Source: Bryobacterales bacterium F-183
Lineage (GTDB): Bacteria; Acidobacteriota; Terriglobia; Bryobacterales; Bryobacteraceae
DNA length: 64,000 bases
Direction: 5' to 3'
Assembly: GCA_016865505.2 (NCBI GenBank)
Contig: AP025252.1
Coordinates: 3,162,001-3,226,000, forward strand
In this document: positions 32,949-42,800 of the stretch, piece after piece
How the letters are laid out: each line of letters starts with the position of its first letter
How positions within the stretch are numbered: position 1 is the stretch's first letter
Made by a program: the position numbers and the translations under genes
The notes under the pieces: model-generated
What the model was told of the DNA's origin: nothing
What the model saw: the letters and a program-made list of their open reading frames with translations, nothing else
Database searches by the model: none

Positions 32949-34469
32949 TCAAGGCTTGAGATCGCTTACCGAGGGGCCATTCAGTACTTGGCCCTTCGGT
33001 GTGAAACGCGACCCGTGGCACGGACAATCCCAAGTCTGTTCTGCGGGATTCCACGAGACAACGCACCCCAAGTGCGGGCACACCGCCGACAGGTGATGTA
33101 CCTCGCCCTGTTCGTCGCAATACACGGCGTGCTTTGACGTACCCTCACGCAGAATCGCGCCTGCGCCGCGCGGTACTTCATGGATCGCGTCCACCTCACC
33201 TGGAGTCACCCAGTCCGTATACTGCGCCGCTACATCCAGGTTTTCCTTCAGGAACGTAGTGGTCGCGCGCAGGTTCACTCGGTTCGGCGCGTACACCTCT
33301 TCCCAAGGATTCCGACGGCCCTGAATCAAGTCCGTGATCAGCCGCCCGGCTAAGGTACCGTACGTGAGTCCATTGCCCGACGTACCGGTCACCATATACA
33401 GGTTCGACTGCTCATCGTCTCCTGCACGGCCGATGTAGGCCAACCCGTCGACAGGCTCCAGAATCTGCCCGGACCACGTGTATTCCGGCTCGCCGGTGAC
33501 ATCGAAGTGGTCGCGCGTCCACTCGTCGATGCGATGAAACGGATTGCCATTCCGTGTTTGATGGCCGGTCTTGTGATCTTCTCCGCCGACGATCAGGTAG
33601 TTCGCGCCGCTACTGCTATCGCGGTATGTCCGCACGTAATGGAACGGGTCCGCCGTATCCCAAATCAAAAACGGCTCCGTCACGTGATCCGGCAATCGAT
33701 AGGCAGCCACATAAGTCCGGTACGCCGCTTGTTTGGTATGCATCTTCACCAGGTGTGCGAACGGAGCACCAGAGGCCTGTACGACGTGCTGTGCCCGTAC
33801 CGTCGCTCCACCTTCCAGCCGTAACGTTGCCGTGTCCCCAGGTTCGAACTGTTGCACGTTGGCCCCGCTCACCACCGTTACGCCAAGGCGCTGCAGTGCC
33901 GTCGCAAGGCCGCGTACGTATCGCACAGGATGAAATACGGCCTGATTGTCGACGCGCAACGCCAGTCCGTTATTCGCCAGCAGCAGCGGTACTCGATCCG
34001 CGGAGGCTACTGGAAGGCCAACACCGCCGGCATCGCGTAACTCGGCCTGGATGGCGTCCTGCGTGTCCTCGCCGGACTGCACCAGATAGCCGGCCACTCG
34101 GGCGAACTCGCAGGCGATCTCCTCCTGCTGCACGATCGTCTCAATCATATCGATGCCCATCGCGTGGCTTTCCGCCACCAGGCGCAGCGCCTCAGGAGAG
34201 TGCCACTGCAGGAGTTCGGAATACCGGTAGTCCAGCAGAGTCGCCAAATGCGCGGACGTACGGGCAGTTTCGCCATTGGCGGGTGCGCCGCGATCCAGCA
34301 GCGTCACCTCACGGCCCTCGCGCGCCAACAGGTATGCGGTAGTGAGTCCGGCGATACCACCGCCGACCACGCAAACGTCTGTGGTTGCCGGTACATTGCC
34401 GCTTCGCACCTCAACGGTGTTGTTGATCCCTGTCGCATCGTCGCCAAGCCAGAAAGGGTAAGTTGCCAT
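32949..34469 (-). CDS. FAD-dependent oxidoreductase with C-terminal Rieske domain
   Basis: A 506-residue protein. The DAO-type flavin domain opens with DVCVVGGGIAGLTTAYLLAREG (dinucleotide fold), and ends with VTGTSGNGLTYGTLAG. Residues about 430-500 form a Rieske [2Fe-2S] domain with CPHLGCVVSWN and WDCPCHGSRF, giving the full C-x-H...C-x-x-H set. Such proteins are thought to oxidise amines or glycine-like substrates while passing electrons through the cluster; the substrate here is unknown. The ATG at 34469 has GAGGAA upstream. It is divergent from Mn catalase, which hints at a role in oxidative stress. Confidence 0.92.
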   Translation of the reverse strand: MATYPFWLGDDATGINNTVEVRSGNVPATTDVCVVGGGIAGLTTAYLLAREGREVTLLDRGAPANGETARTSAHLATLLDYRYSELLQWHSPEALRLVAESHAMGIDMIETIVQQEEIACEFARVAGYLVQSGEDTQDAIQAELRDAGGVGLPVASADRVPLLLANNGLALRVDNQAVFHPVRYVRGLATALQRLGVTVVSGANVQQFEPGDTATLRLEGGATVRAQHVVQASGAPFAHLVKMHTKQAAYRTYVAAYRLPDHVTEPFLIWDTADPFHYVRTYRDSSSGANYLIVGGEDHKTGHQTRNGNPFHRIDEWTRDHFDVTGEPEYTWSGQILEPVDGLAYIGRAGDDEQSNLYMVTGTSGNGLTYGTLAGRLITDLIQGRRNPWEEVYAPNRVNLRATTTFLKENLDVAAQYTDWVTPGEVDAIHEVPRGAGAILREGTSKHAVYCDEQGEVHHLSAVCPHLGCVVSWNPAEQTWDCPCHGSRFTPKGQVLNGPSVSDLKP

Positions 34470-34593
34470 CGCGCGTTCCTCGCATGATGGATCGTGTGCC
34501 GTCCCAGTCGTTTCGCAGCGCGCCGCCGCATCGAAACAATTGCAGGAAGCCGTCTCTCTAGCGGGTGCCTGACTCGCACCATTTGGAGAAGCC

Positions 34594-35355
34594 ATGTATC
34601 ACCACATCAAGCAACTTATGTACACAGTCCACATCGGGCGCCCCGATCCGAGATTTGGCAATATGCTGCTCGAACAGTTCGGCGGAGCCAATGGCGAACT
34701 GGCCGCCGCCATGCAGTATTCCATTCAAGGTCTGAATTGCGACGACCCCGACAGGAAAGATCTTTTGATGGACATCGGCACCGAAGAGCTGAACCATCTG
34801 GAAGTGGTCGGCACTTTGGCGCGAATGCACCTGAAGCCCACCAAAGACAATCGCGACGCCGCTGCAGAAGATCCGCTGATCTCGATTGCCGGTGGCGGAG
34901 GCGTCAACTTGTACAATTCCATGGGCAACGCCTGGACGGCGGACTACCTCAAAATCACCGGCGAACTCGATGTCGATCTTCGCAGCAACATCGCTGCGGA
35001 AGCTCGCGCCAAGATCGTGTACGAACGTCTCATCAACTTCACCGACGACCCCGGCACCATTGATGCGCTGCGCTTTCTCATGACCCGTGAGATCACGCAC
35101 ATGAAGGCATTCACCGCGGCGCTCGAAAGCATGGGCAAGCCGATGTTTTCGATTGGCCGCATACCGCCTACGCCAGGTCTCACCGACCAGTACTTCAACA
35201 CGTCCACCGGCGTCGGCGATCGTGGCGAACCCGACGCGCGAGGCCCTTGGAATCAAGGCGGGGACTGGCAGATGGTGGACGCGCCAGCCTTTCAGGAACT
35301 GGAATCGCCGCGTGCAGGCACCAGGCAAACGGGCCCCGTAGAACCTCTCGTTTAA
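34594..35355 (+). CDS. manganese catalase
   Basis: A 253-residue di-manganese catalase that breaks down hydrogen peroxide. The metal-binding residues are in place: Glu35 in GGANGELAAAMQY, Glu65 and His68 in TEELNHLE, the glutamate of EARAKIVYERL and the glutamate/histidine of TREITHMKAF. It is shorter than the usual 290-300 residues at the C-terminus. The ATG follows GGAGA with a 4-base spacer. It starts a two-gene unit with the DUF892 protein. Confidence 0.93.
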   Translation: MYHHIKQLMYTVHIGRPDPRFGNMLLEQFGGANGELAAAMQYSIQGLNCDDPDRKDLLMDIGTEELNHLEVVGTLARMHLKPTKDNRDAAAEDPLISIAGGGGVNLYNSMGNAWTADYLKITGELDVDLRSNIAAEARAKIVYERLINFTDDPGTIDALRFLMTREITHMKAFTAALESMGKPMFSIGRIPPTPGLTDQYFNTSTGVGDRGEPDARGPWNQGGDWQMVDAPAFQELESPRAGTRQTGPVEPLV

Positions 35356-35378
35356 CCAATTAAGGAGAACACAGCAAA

Positions 35379-35978
35379 ATGGCACAAGTTCGAGATATGT
35401 TGGCCGAAAAGCTCTCCGGCCTGTATGAAACAGAGACACAATTGCTATCGGCATTGCCGGAAATGGCAACGGCTGCAAACCACCCGAAGCTTCGGGAAGT
35501 GATGGAAAAACACGTGGTCCAAACCGAGAACCAGGTGGATCGGCTTCGGCTCATTTTTGAGATGATGGGCCGCTCTCCAGAAGCAAAAACCTGCCCGGCA
35601 ATCAACGGCCTGATCGAAGAGGGCCGGCAGATTGTCGAAGAGTCCAAGAGCAAAGATCCAGTCGCCGCCGATCTCGCGTTGATCGCCGCCGCACAAGGCG
35701 TCGAACATTACGAGATCTCCTGCTACGGCACGGCCCGTGCTCTCGCCCGACAACTCGGCGAGATGCCGATCGCCAACCTGTTGTCGATGTCGCTCGGCGA
35801 AGAAGAGAGTGCGGACTTCCTGTTGACGTCCGTCGCCGATCCGCTTCTGCAGCGTGCGATGTTTGACGAACTGGGCGGCACGGTCAATCTGGATGAGATC
35901 CCTCGTATCATTCCAAGCGTCGTTGCCGCCTCACAAACAGGCGGTGATGGTCGCAAACGATCGGTTAACCGCACCTAG
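35379..35978 (+). CDS. DUF892/YciE-type ferritin-like protein
   Basis: A 199-residue all-helical protein. The start RDMLAEKLSGLYETETQLLSALPEMA and the later QGVEHYEISCYGTARALA are typical of the YciE/YciF DUF892 family, which has a ferritin-like four-helix bundle with a di-metal site. A stress-protective role is suggested by its neighbour Mn catalase, 23 bases upstream. A good AAGGAGA precedes the ATG. No enzymatic activity is established for the family. Confidence 0.9.
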   Translation: MAQVRDMLAEKLSGLYETETQLLSALPEMATAANHPKLREVMEKHVVQTENQVDRLRLIFEMMGRSPEAKTCPAINGLIEEGRQIVEESKSKDPVAADLALIAAAQGVEHYEISCYGTARALARQLGEMPIANLLSMSLGEEESADFLLTSVADPLLQRAMFDELGGTVNLDEIPRIIPSVVAASQTGGDGRKRSVNRT

Positions 35979-36216
35979 CGGATCGCAACTCGGAGGGCGA
36001 GGTGGTCCCACGCTTCGCCCTCTGCTGTTGAATCTGATGTGTGTGCGAGATTGTACTCTGCAGTTGATCCACCACCTCGCGTCGCGATGCCAGCAAGTAC
36101 TGCAGACGACGCAGGCTGGCCCGCAGAATGTCCCCTTGCGACCAGGACTCCGCCAGGCGCTGTTCCCAAAGATCGCCAAGTTCCTCCAAGGTCCCGCAAG
36201 GCGCAGCCTTTTCCAT
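35965..36216 (-). CDS. possible small helical protein
   Basis: An 83-residue frame with a helix-rich, leucine-containing sequence (LRASLRRLQYLLASRREVVDQ). It has AGGA close to its ATG. Two other overlapping frames in the same stretch look like random arginine-rich translations. Support is only composition and position; it overlaps the DUF892 gene end by 14 bases. It may be no gene at all. Confidence 0.3.
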   Translation of the reverse strand: MEKAAPCGTLEELGDLWEQRLAESWSQGDILRASLRRLQYLLASRREVVDQLQSTISHTHQIQQQRAKRGTTSPSELRSARCG

Positions 36217-36273
36217 GGGTCCTGGATGAACGCGTGAAGGGCAGAGCGTTTTTTCCTTTCACCGCCCAATGTT

Positions 36274-36299
36274 AAAAAAGGCCCTCCGTAAGGAGGGCC
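36274..36299 (-). terminator. intrinsic terminator downstream of glf
   Basis: A perfect 8-bp stem, GGCCCTCC and GGAGGGCC, closes on a 4-base loop. On the minus strand it is followed by six T residues (A6 at 36274-36279). It lies 18 bases after the glf stop and would also block read-through from the opposite side. Confidence 0.9.
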
Positions 36300-36317
36300 G
36301 CTTTCTGTTTCGTACCA

Positions 36318-37460
36318 TCAGGACGCTGCTGCCTGCCGGAGTGGCTGTTCCCGAATGATTTCACGCCTCGTCGTACCCTGCAGCGACGCGCAGAGCGTGA
36401 GCGCCTGTCCAACCACTTGGTCCATGTTGTAGTACTTGTACGTCGCCAGACGACCCACAAAGTGGACATTCGGCGTAGCCGCGCCAAGCTCCTCGTACTT
36501 TTTGTACAACTGCGAATTGTCAGGGCGGGGAACCGGATAGTAGGGGTCGCCTTCTGCACACGGGTACTCATACACAACGCTTGTCTTGGCATGTGCCTGC
36601 CCCGTGAGATGTTTGAACTCGGTCACGCGCGTGTACGCATGGTCGTTCGGATAGTTCAGCACGGCCACTGGTTGCAGTTGCTCCAGGTTGAGCGTCTCAT
36701 GGCGGAACTGCAAGGACCTGTACGGCAACTTTCCATATCGAAACTGGAAGTACTCATCGATTGGCCCGGTGTACACCATCTCGCGGAAACGAACCTTGTT
36801 GGCGACCTCGCGATAGTCCGTATTCAATAGCAGCGTGATGTTTGGATGATCCAGCATGTTTTCGAACATCCGTGTAAAGCCGGCCGCCGGCATCGCCTGA
36901 AACTGGTCCGTAAAGTAGCGGTCGTCGCGATTCAAACGAACCGGAATGCGCGCGCAAACCGAGGCGTCCAGTTCCGACGGATCCAAGCCCCATTGCTTGC
37001 GCGTGTATCCACGAAACAACTTCTGATACAGATCGCGGCCGACGCGGCTCACCATGACATCTTCGGACGTTTGAATCACCGGCGGCTTCTCTGCCACCTG
37101 CTCGAAGTAGTGTTCCAACTCCTTTTCATCGAGGCGCAGATTGTAAATCGAATTCACCGTATCCAAATTCACCGGCACGGGCACCAATTTGCCGTCCACA
37201 GCCGCCAGTACGCGATGCTCATATTGACGCCAACTGGTGAACTGCGACAAATACTCAAAAATGTCCTTTGAGTTGGTATGAAAAATATGCGGCCCGTACT
37301 TGTGTACGAGAATGCCTGAAGCATCCGCATGATCGTAGGCATTGCCCGCGATGTGGTCGCGGCGGTCCACCAGCAGGACCTTCTTTCCAAAGGTGCGGGC
37401 CATTTGCGACGCTACAACTGCCCCCGCAAAACCCGCTCCCACTACCAGGTAATCAAACAT
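36318..37460 (-). CDS. glf: UDP-galactopyranose mutase
   Basis: A 380-residue flavoenzyme that interconverts UDP-galactopyranose and UDP-galactofuranose. It has the FAD fold YLVVGAGFAGAVVASQMA, HKYGPHIFHTNS, the substrate block FRGYTRKQWGLDPSELD and the C-terminal FVGRLATYKYYNMDQVVGQ. All are diagnostic for Glf. It implies galactofuranose in a surface glycan. Its start overlaps the end of the glycosyltransferase gene by 8 bases, and a terminator follows. Confidence 0.96.
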   Translation of the reverse strand: MFDYLVVGAGFAGAVVASQMARTFGKKVLLVDRRDHIAGNAYDHADASGILVHKYGPHIFHTNSKDIFEYLSQFTSWRQYEHRVLAAVDGKLVPVPVNLDTVNSIYNLRLDEKELEHYFEQVAEKPPVIQTSEDVMVSRVGRDLYQKLFRGYTRKQWGLDPSELDASVCARIPVRLNRDDRYFTDQFQAMPAAGFTRMFENMLDHPNITLLLNTDYREVANKVRFREMVYTGPIDEYFQFRYGKLPYRSLQFRHETLNLEQLQPVAVLNYPNDHAYTRVTEFKHLTGQAHAKTSVVYEYPCAEGDPYYPVPRPDNSQLYKKYEELGAATPNVHFVGRLATYKYYNMDQVVGQALTLCASLQGTTRREIIREQPLRQAAAS

Positions 37461-38607
37461 GAGCGACCTCTCTCCGTTCTTTTGCGATCAGGCACTTTGT
37501 GATGTGACCGGCCATGCGGTTCCAAACCGAATCCCAGGATTGCCGCTGCAAGTGCGCGTCGATCCGCGTTCTCATCTCATTGGTCAATGTCTCTTTGAGA
37601 GCTTCTTCGACGTGCTCAACAAAGTCAGCAATCGAGTCTGCGATCCGAACAATGCCGGCCTCACCGTACGGACGGACCACGTCGCGAATGGCCGTTGAGA
37701 CCACCGGCAAGCCGGCCGCGAGATACTCGGGCGTTTTGGTTGGACTGATGTACTGCGTTGCCTCGTTGAGTGCAAACGGCATCATGGCCACATCCCACTC
37801 CGCGAAGTACTTTGGCAAGTCCGCATACGGCTTCATACCCAGCCATTGAATGTTGTGGCGTCGCGGCAACTGATCTTCAGAGATCTTGACTACAGGGCCA
37901 ATCAGGACGATCTGCCAGTTCGGATCTGCTGCGGCCAGTGCATCAATCAACTCCAGGTCGATTCGCTCGTCGATCACGCCGGCGTACCCGATGCGCGGTC
38001 GCGGAATCTCCTGCATTTCGTCCAACTGGGAACCCGTCATGTCTCGAGCCGCTTTGAAATGATGAACGTCAACGCCGCTCGGCATTGCGTGTACGTTCCA
38101 GTGCCGGTTCTGCTTGGCCTCGTACAAACTCACGCCGCCAGTGAACACGACATCCGCTCTACGTAGCAGAGCCTCTTCCATCTGCAGCATCTTCGGCGGG
38201 GCGCCCCGAAACTGCGAAAGCTCATCCATGCAGTCGTAAACCACCGCGCAGGGTTCAATGGAGTTGGGAAGGAACTCTAGCGCCATCGGTGTGTAAAGCC
38301 AGGCGACCGGATTTTCTATACGCTCACGTCGCGCGATGTCTTCCAGAAGTCCTGATAGTTCGTGATTCACGTCGTCGCAATCTTTTGCAAGGTGCGGCAC
38401 AATGACGCGGACGCCGGTTTTTTCGCAAGTGTGAATCGTCGCAAAGCCTTCGCCGGACTCTACGTCGAAAACTGGTTCTTCAAAAAAATACACCCGCTGG
38501 TTGCGTGCAAAGCGGCTCATCAAGTGCTGAGGCCGTTGAAACACGAAGTTCCAACGAAGGTGCGAAAGGCAGATAAGATCTGGTTGTTTGGAGAGCAGGG
38601 AGTTCAT
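37453..38607 (-). CDS. glycosyltransferase family 1-like protein
   Basis: A 384-residue GT-B protein. It begins DLICLSHLRWNFVFQRPQHL, a conserved opening for a subgroup of glycosyltransferases found with galactofuranose genes, and has YTPMALEFLP, GYAGVIDERIDLELI and a donor-site block YISPTKTPEYLAAGLPVVST. The start is well fixed by the conserved opening. The upstream glycosidase gene runs 128 bases into it in another frame. It is directly upstream of glf, so its donor may be UDP-galactofuranose; this is inference. Confidence 0.88.
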   Translation of the reverse strand: MNSLLSKQPDLICLSHLRWNFVFQRPQHLMSRFARNQRVYFFEEPVFDVESGEGFATIHTCEKTGVRVIVPHLAKDCDDVNHELSGLLEDIARRERIENPVAWLYTPMALEFLPNSIEPCAVVYDCMDELSQFRGAPPKMLQMEEALLRRADVVFTGGVSLYEAKQNRHWNVHAMPSGVDVHHFKAARDMTGSQLDEMQEIPRPRIGYAGVIDERIDLELIDALAAADPNWQIVLIGPVVKISEDQLPRRHNIQWLGMKPYADLPKYFAEWDVAMMPFALNEATQYISPTKTPEYLAAGLPVVSTAIRDVVRPYGEAGIVRIADSIADFVEHVEEALKETLTNEMRTRIDAHLQRQSWDSVWNRMAGHITKCLIAKERREVAHV

Positions 38608-39748
38608 ATTGATCCTTTAATAAGTCCCGATTGCGGATGATCTCGTCCGCCAAGGGTTGATAAATTGCCCGGTCGTCATCGGGTCCGGCATAATCCCAGA
38701 GCCCGTTCGGACAATGACGGTCGTCATCCCAGCCGGGATGATTCAAAATCGGGTACAGGCAAATACCTTCGACAGGTACGCCCGCCGCGATCGCATGCCG
38801 GACCTGGCCAGCGATGTAGGCTAGCCATGGCGCGCGTTCGTCGCCTTCGGTGCCGGTTTCGGAGATCACGATTGGCCGCGAATAGCGCGCGTGGATCTCC
38901 TGCAAAATGTCAGAAAAGGGCCTGTACTGCGGCTCGTGATAGCGAATCGTTTCGCCTTTGTGCCACCACTGATTCCGGTCGTAGTAGTTCACGCCCAGGA
39001 TGTCGAGCAGCTCTGGGGCGCCGCCAAGTTCCGGCGCCAGGCGACCTGCCAGCATGTCCCACGCCTCATACATCGCCACCCGCGCTTGCTCGGCGGCAAC
39101 GGCGTCTTGCGATAGAAATGACAGCGGCCGTATGTGAATCACCGGCTCTGGAGCAAGCAGTCTTGCATTGGGCAAGATAGCCCGCACCGCCTTGGATGCG
39201 CGGATCGCGGCAGTGGCCAAGCGGCGTTTTAACTCCGAGCCGCGATTCAAGGCGAACGGGTTCATGTACCCGGTCTCGCCTGCGGCCCACGCCGTGAAGG
39301 AAATCTCGTTCACCGGCGCGATGATGCAGTCTTGTATGCCGCGGGCTTCCAGGAAACTGGCAAAGTGATGTGCCAGTTCCTCCAGTGCGTAAGGGAATCG
39401 TGTCTCGAAGACGTCGATATGATCGGGCCAACCAAAGTGCATCAGATCCCAGACGATCTGAATGCCGTAGCGCTCGGCCGCCTCTAGAAAAGGGACAACC
39501 GTCGAAAAGTCGAACTCGTGTGGCGTTGCTTCAATCCGGTGCCAGCGCAGCCCTTCACGAACGGTACGGATACCCAAGGGCCTTAGGCGGGCGTAATCCA
39601 AATCGACAAGCTCATCATGGCGGGTAGAGTGCACCAGATCCAGCCGCTTGCCAGAACGTAGCTTGTGTGTCGAACATTCAAAGCCAGCCTGCCAGAAGCT
39701 GAAAAACAATTCGGATGCTTGCAATGTAGGCTTCCCCTGGCAGGCCAC
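38480..39748 (-). CDS. GH1-like beta-glycosidase-related protein
   Basis: A 422-residue TIM-barrel protein related to family 1 glycosidases. The acid/base region reads IAPVNEISFTAWAAGE (N-E pair) and the nucleophile region is RPIVISETGTEG. IRTVREGLRWHRIEA and VNYYDRNQWWHKGE also fit. It has no signal peptide. About 40 C-terminal residues (LPFAPSLELRVSTASALDEP) are translated from the start of the next gene in another frame and look unconserved. With the glycosyltransferase and glf it forms a three-gene unit found in several soil bacteria, probably for making or trimming a glycan or glycolipid. Confidence 0.8.
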   Translation of the reverse strand: MACQGKPTLQASELFFSFWQAGFECSTHKLRSGKRLDLVHSTRHDELVDLDYARLRPLGIRTVREGLRWHRIEATPHEFDFSTVVPFLEAAERYGIQIVWDLMHFGWPDHIDVFETRFPYALEELAHHFASFLEARGIQDCIIAPVNEISFTAWAAGETGYMNPFALNRGSELKRRLATAAIRASKAVRAILPNARLLAPEPVIHIRPLSFLSQDAVAAEQARVAMYEAWDMLAGRLAPELGGAPELLDILGVNYYDRNQWWHKGETIRYHEPQYRPFSDILQEIHARYSRPIVISETGTEGDERAPWLAYIAGQVRHAIAAGVPVEGICLYPILNHPGWDDDRHCPNGLWDYAGPDDDRAIYQPLADEIIRNRDLLKDQYELPALQTTRSYLPFAPSLELRVSTASALDEPLCTQPAGVFF

Positions 39749-39859
39749 AACCTGGACCGCTCATACTGCATACTGGCCGGATGTGCCGTAATCTCTTCCG
39801 GACAGTAGAGTGCAAACGGCGAAAATTGTTACGTGCGAGCGAATTCCACTCTCAGGTAG

Positions 39860-42800
39860 CTACCGCAACCTGCCGTCAAATAGGCTGCGAATGGTCTGTT
39901 CCAGCATCGCCGGGGAGAACGGCTTTCGCAGTATCTGAGCGTGGTTCAGTTTCGACAGCTCTTCTGCAGAAGTTCCCTCGAGTCCCCCGGTGATGATCAA
40001 GGCCTGCATCTGCGGAAAGGCACGCTGCAGTGTCTTGACCAGGGTCAGCCCGCTGACGGGCTCCATGTTGAGCTCTGTCACCACAGCATGCACCGGCTCG
40101 TCCTCAGATGCGATCCACGCCAACGCATCCGTCGAACTCCGAAACTGCTGGACCCGATAGCCGCGATCGGAAAGCACGCGGGCCGTCAAATCGAGAACCT
40201 GTGAATCCGGGTCGACCACCAGGATGGATTCCACACCTTCCAGCGTCCCGTTGTACTCTGCTGCCGCTTCCTTCAACGCCTGCGGCAAATAGATGCCCAC
40301 GTGCGACCCGCGCCCAGTCTCGCTGTACGACCAGACGTGCCCGCCCAACTCCCTGGCATGCTTCTCCAGATTGTCGAGTGCTGTGGCAGCCGCCAGCCGC
40401 AACGGAGCAAGATTCAGTGCGGGATTTCCAAGCGCGCGATCCGTTACCCCAAGCACGGCGTACCTGCCGGGTGGAATCGCCGGATGTTCCCAAGAAAATG
40501 CATCGGTCACCGTCTCGTTGTGGGTTTCGATTCGCAACAAGCCACCGCCAGGCATCAGGTCGCGGGACGCTGCGACGATACTCACAATGATCGGCTCAAT
40601 CCGGGACATGTCAGCCTTCACCAACACGGGCTCTTCCGATAGGTGAAGATCCAAGGTGATCGTGCCCGCCAGCAGCACCCGGATCACCTGTTCCATGTCG
40701 CGCAGCATACTGGTCAAATCCACGACCTCGAGCCCAGACGCCTCGTACTGCGAGAACGCCTCCAACTGCCGTGTCATCGCCGTACCGTTTTCAGTGGCCT
40801 CGCGAATGGCACGCAACTCTTCCAACTGCTGCGGATCCAATTGGGACAACCGCTCCAGCCGGTCGGCATGTCCAAGAATGGTTGTCAGCACATTGTTGAA
40901 CAGGGTCGCCACCGGGGTTGCCAAACGCAGTGCGACGCCCATGTTCTGAGAGTCGCGCCTGGATGAATCTGTCGGCTGGCACTCGCGGATACGAATCTGC
41001 AGCAACGCGCGGCTGCCCTGACGATAGTGTTGTGCGATTGCTTCTGTCTCCGGCCATCCAGCCCGCCGTGCTGTCTGCAGAGGCAGTACCTTCCACTGGT
41101 CGGACGATGCTGTGGTCGCAGTCCGAAGCAACTCCAGTTCCGGAGGAGCAAATAGCCCGGTGTCCAGCAGGCTCTTCCCCAAGAATGCCGGGCTCTGTAG
41201 TCCGAACATCGATGTCACAGCCGGATTGACGTCGATTACTTGCATGCTCGCCGCATCCGCCACAATCACCGTGTCCGCAGAGGATTCAAACAGCCAGCGG
41301 TAACGCGAGTCGGCACGCAGTTTATGATCGGTGAGGTCGAACAGGGCGAGCACTGCGCCATCGATCTTGTGATCGGTTCTGCGGTACGGCCGAATCCACA
41401 TTGAATAGTGGCGCCCGGCGTTATCCTGTACCTCTCGTTCACGCGCCGAAAGATCGTGAATCACATCCTGGAAGAGCTGTTCCAGATCTGGCACGTCGAG
41501 CTTGGGGCGCAAGTCTCCAATCGGGCGTCCCACGTCGGTCGGCAGCAAGTTGAGTACTTTCTCGGCCTGTGGCGTAAAACGCCGGATCCGCAGTTCGTTG
41601 TCCAACATGACAATCGGGATATTGATGCTGCTGAGCAGATTCGTTATGTCATTGTTGATCTCGGTCAACTCAGCGTTGCGCCCATACATCTCTTCGTTGA
41701 CGGTGCTGAGTTCCTCGTTGGTGGACTGAAGCTCCTCCTTCGCGGTCAGCAACTCTTCATTGCTGGACTGGATTTCCTCATTCGCTGACCTCAACTCTTC
41801 GGTTGTGGCCTCCTGCTCGCGAATTACGGTCTGTAGGTAGACCTTGGTGGCATTCAGCTCATGTTCCAGTTCGCGCAGGCGCTGCGTATGCAGAGGCCCG
41901 GGGCTGACATCGGCAATGGGTTTGGGACGGCTTCGCTCCAGCTTTTTGGCTTCTTCGAACAGAACCATAAACTGCGACGCCGGTTCACCCTTCTGACCTT
42001 CTTCTACAGGCAGCGCCAGCAGCCGTACAACCTTTGCCGCCGTACCCTTGCCAAGCTGCATGGGTTCGCTTCGCGCAGGTGCGTTCCGCGCCTTCACTCG
42101 TTGCAGCAGCCGCCGTACTTCCATCCCCAACGCCCCATCGGACATCCGCAACAGGTTCAACCCGGCCTCGCCAGGGGCACGATCCAGAAACGGTGCCGTC
42201 CTTCCGCGAAACTCCAGAATGTTCAATTCCCCGTCGATCACCACTCCCGGCGGTGCGTAGCGGCTCAGAAGCAACTGGTCGATGGCCTTCCTGCCCTCGT
42301 CCACACTCGCCTTTTCGACAGCGGGCGTTTGCGGTGGCGGTTCGGATAGCCTTGCATCGCCGCTGCCTCTATCCAGGGTGATCAAGGGCGCGGTGCCTTT
42401 GCGTACGTACACCTTGTGCCGGCGGTCCACGGGGTGAAATAACTCCGGATTTGCCGCGGTTTCTGACAATCCGACAGCCAGGAAGCCGGTGGGCTTCAGC
42501 GCAAAGTGGAACGTCCGCATCAATCGTTGCTGCAATGCCGGACCCAGATAAATCAGGACATTCCGGCAGGTGATGAGGTCCAGCCGGGAAAACGGCGGAT
42601 CCTTGGTTAGATTCTGGCGCGCGAAGATACACAAATCGCGGATCGATCGTGCGATCTGGTAGTGCCCGTTGACCTTGGTGAAGTACTTCTGCAGCCGCTC
42701 GTCCGGTACTTCGTGCTCGATGCTTGCGGGGTAGACGCCGGCGCGCGCCTTTTCCAGCACCGCCTCACTCAGGTCAGTTCCGAAGATCTGAACGGCGGCT

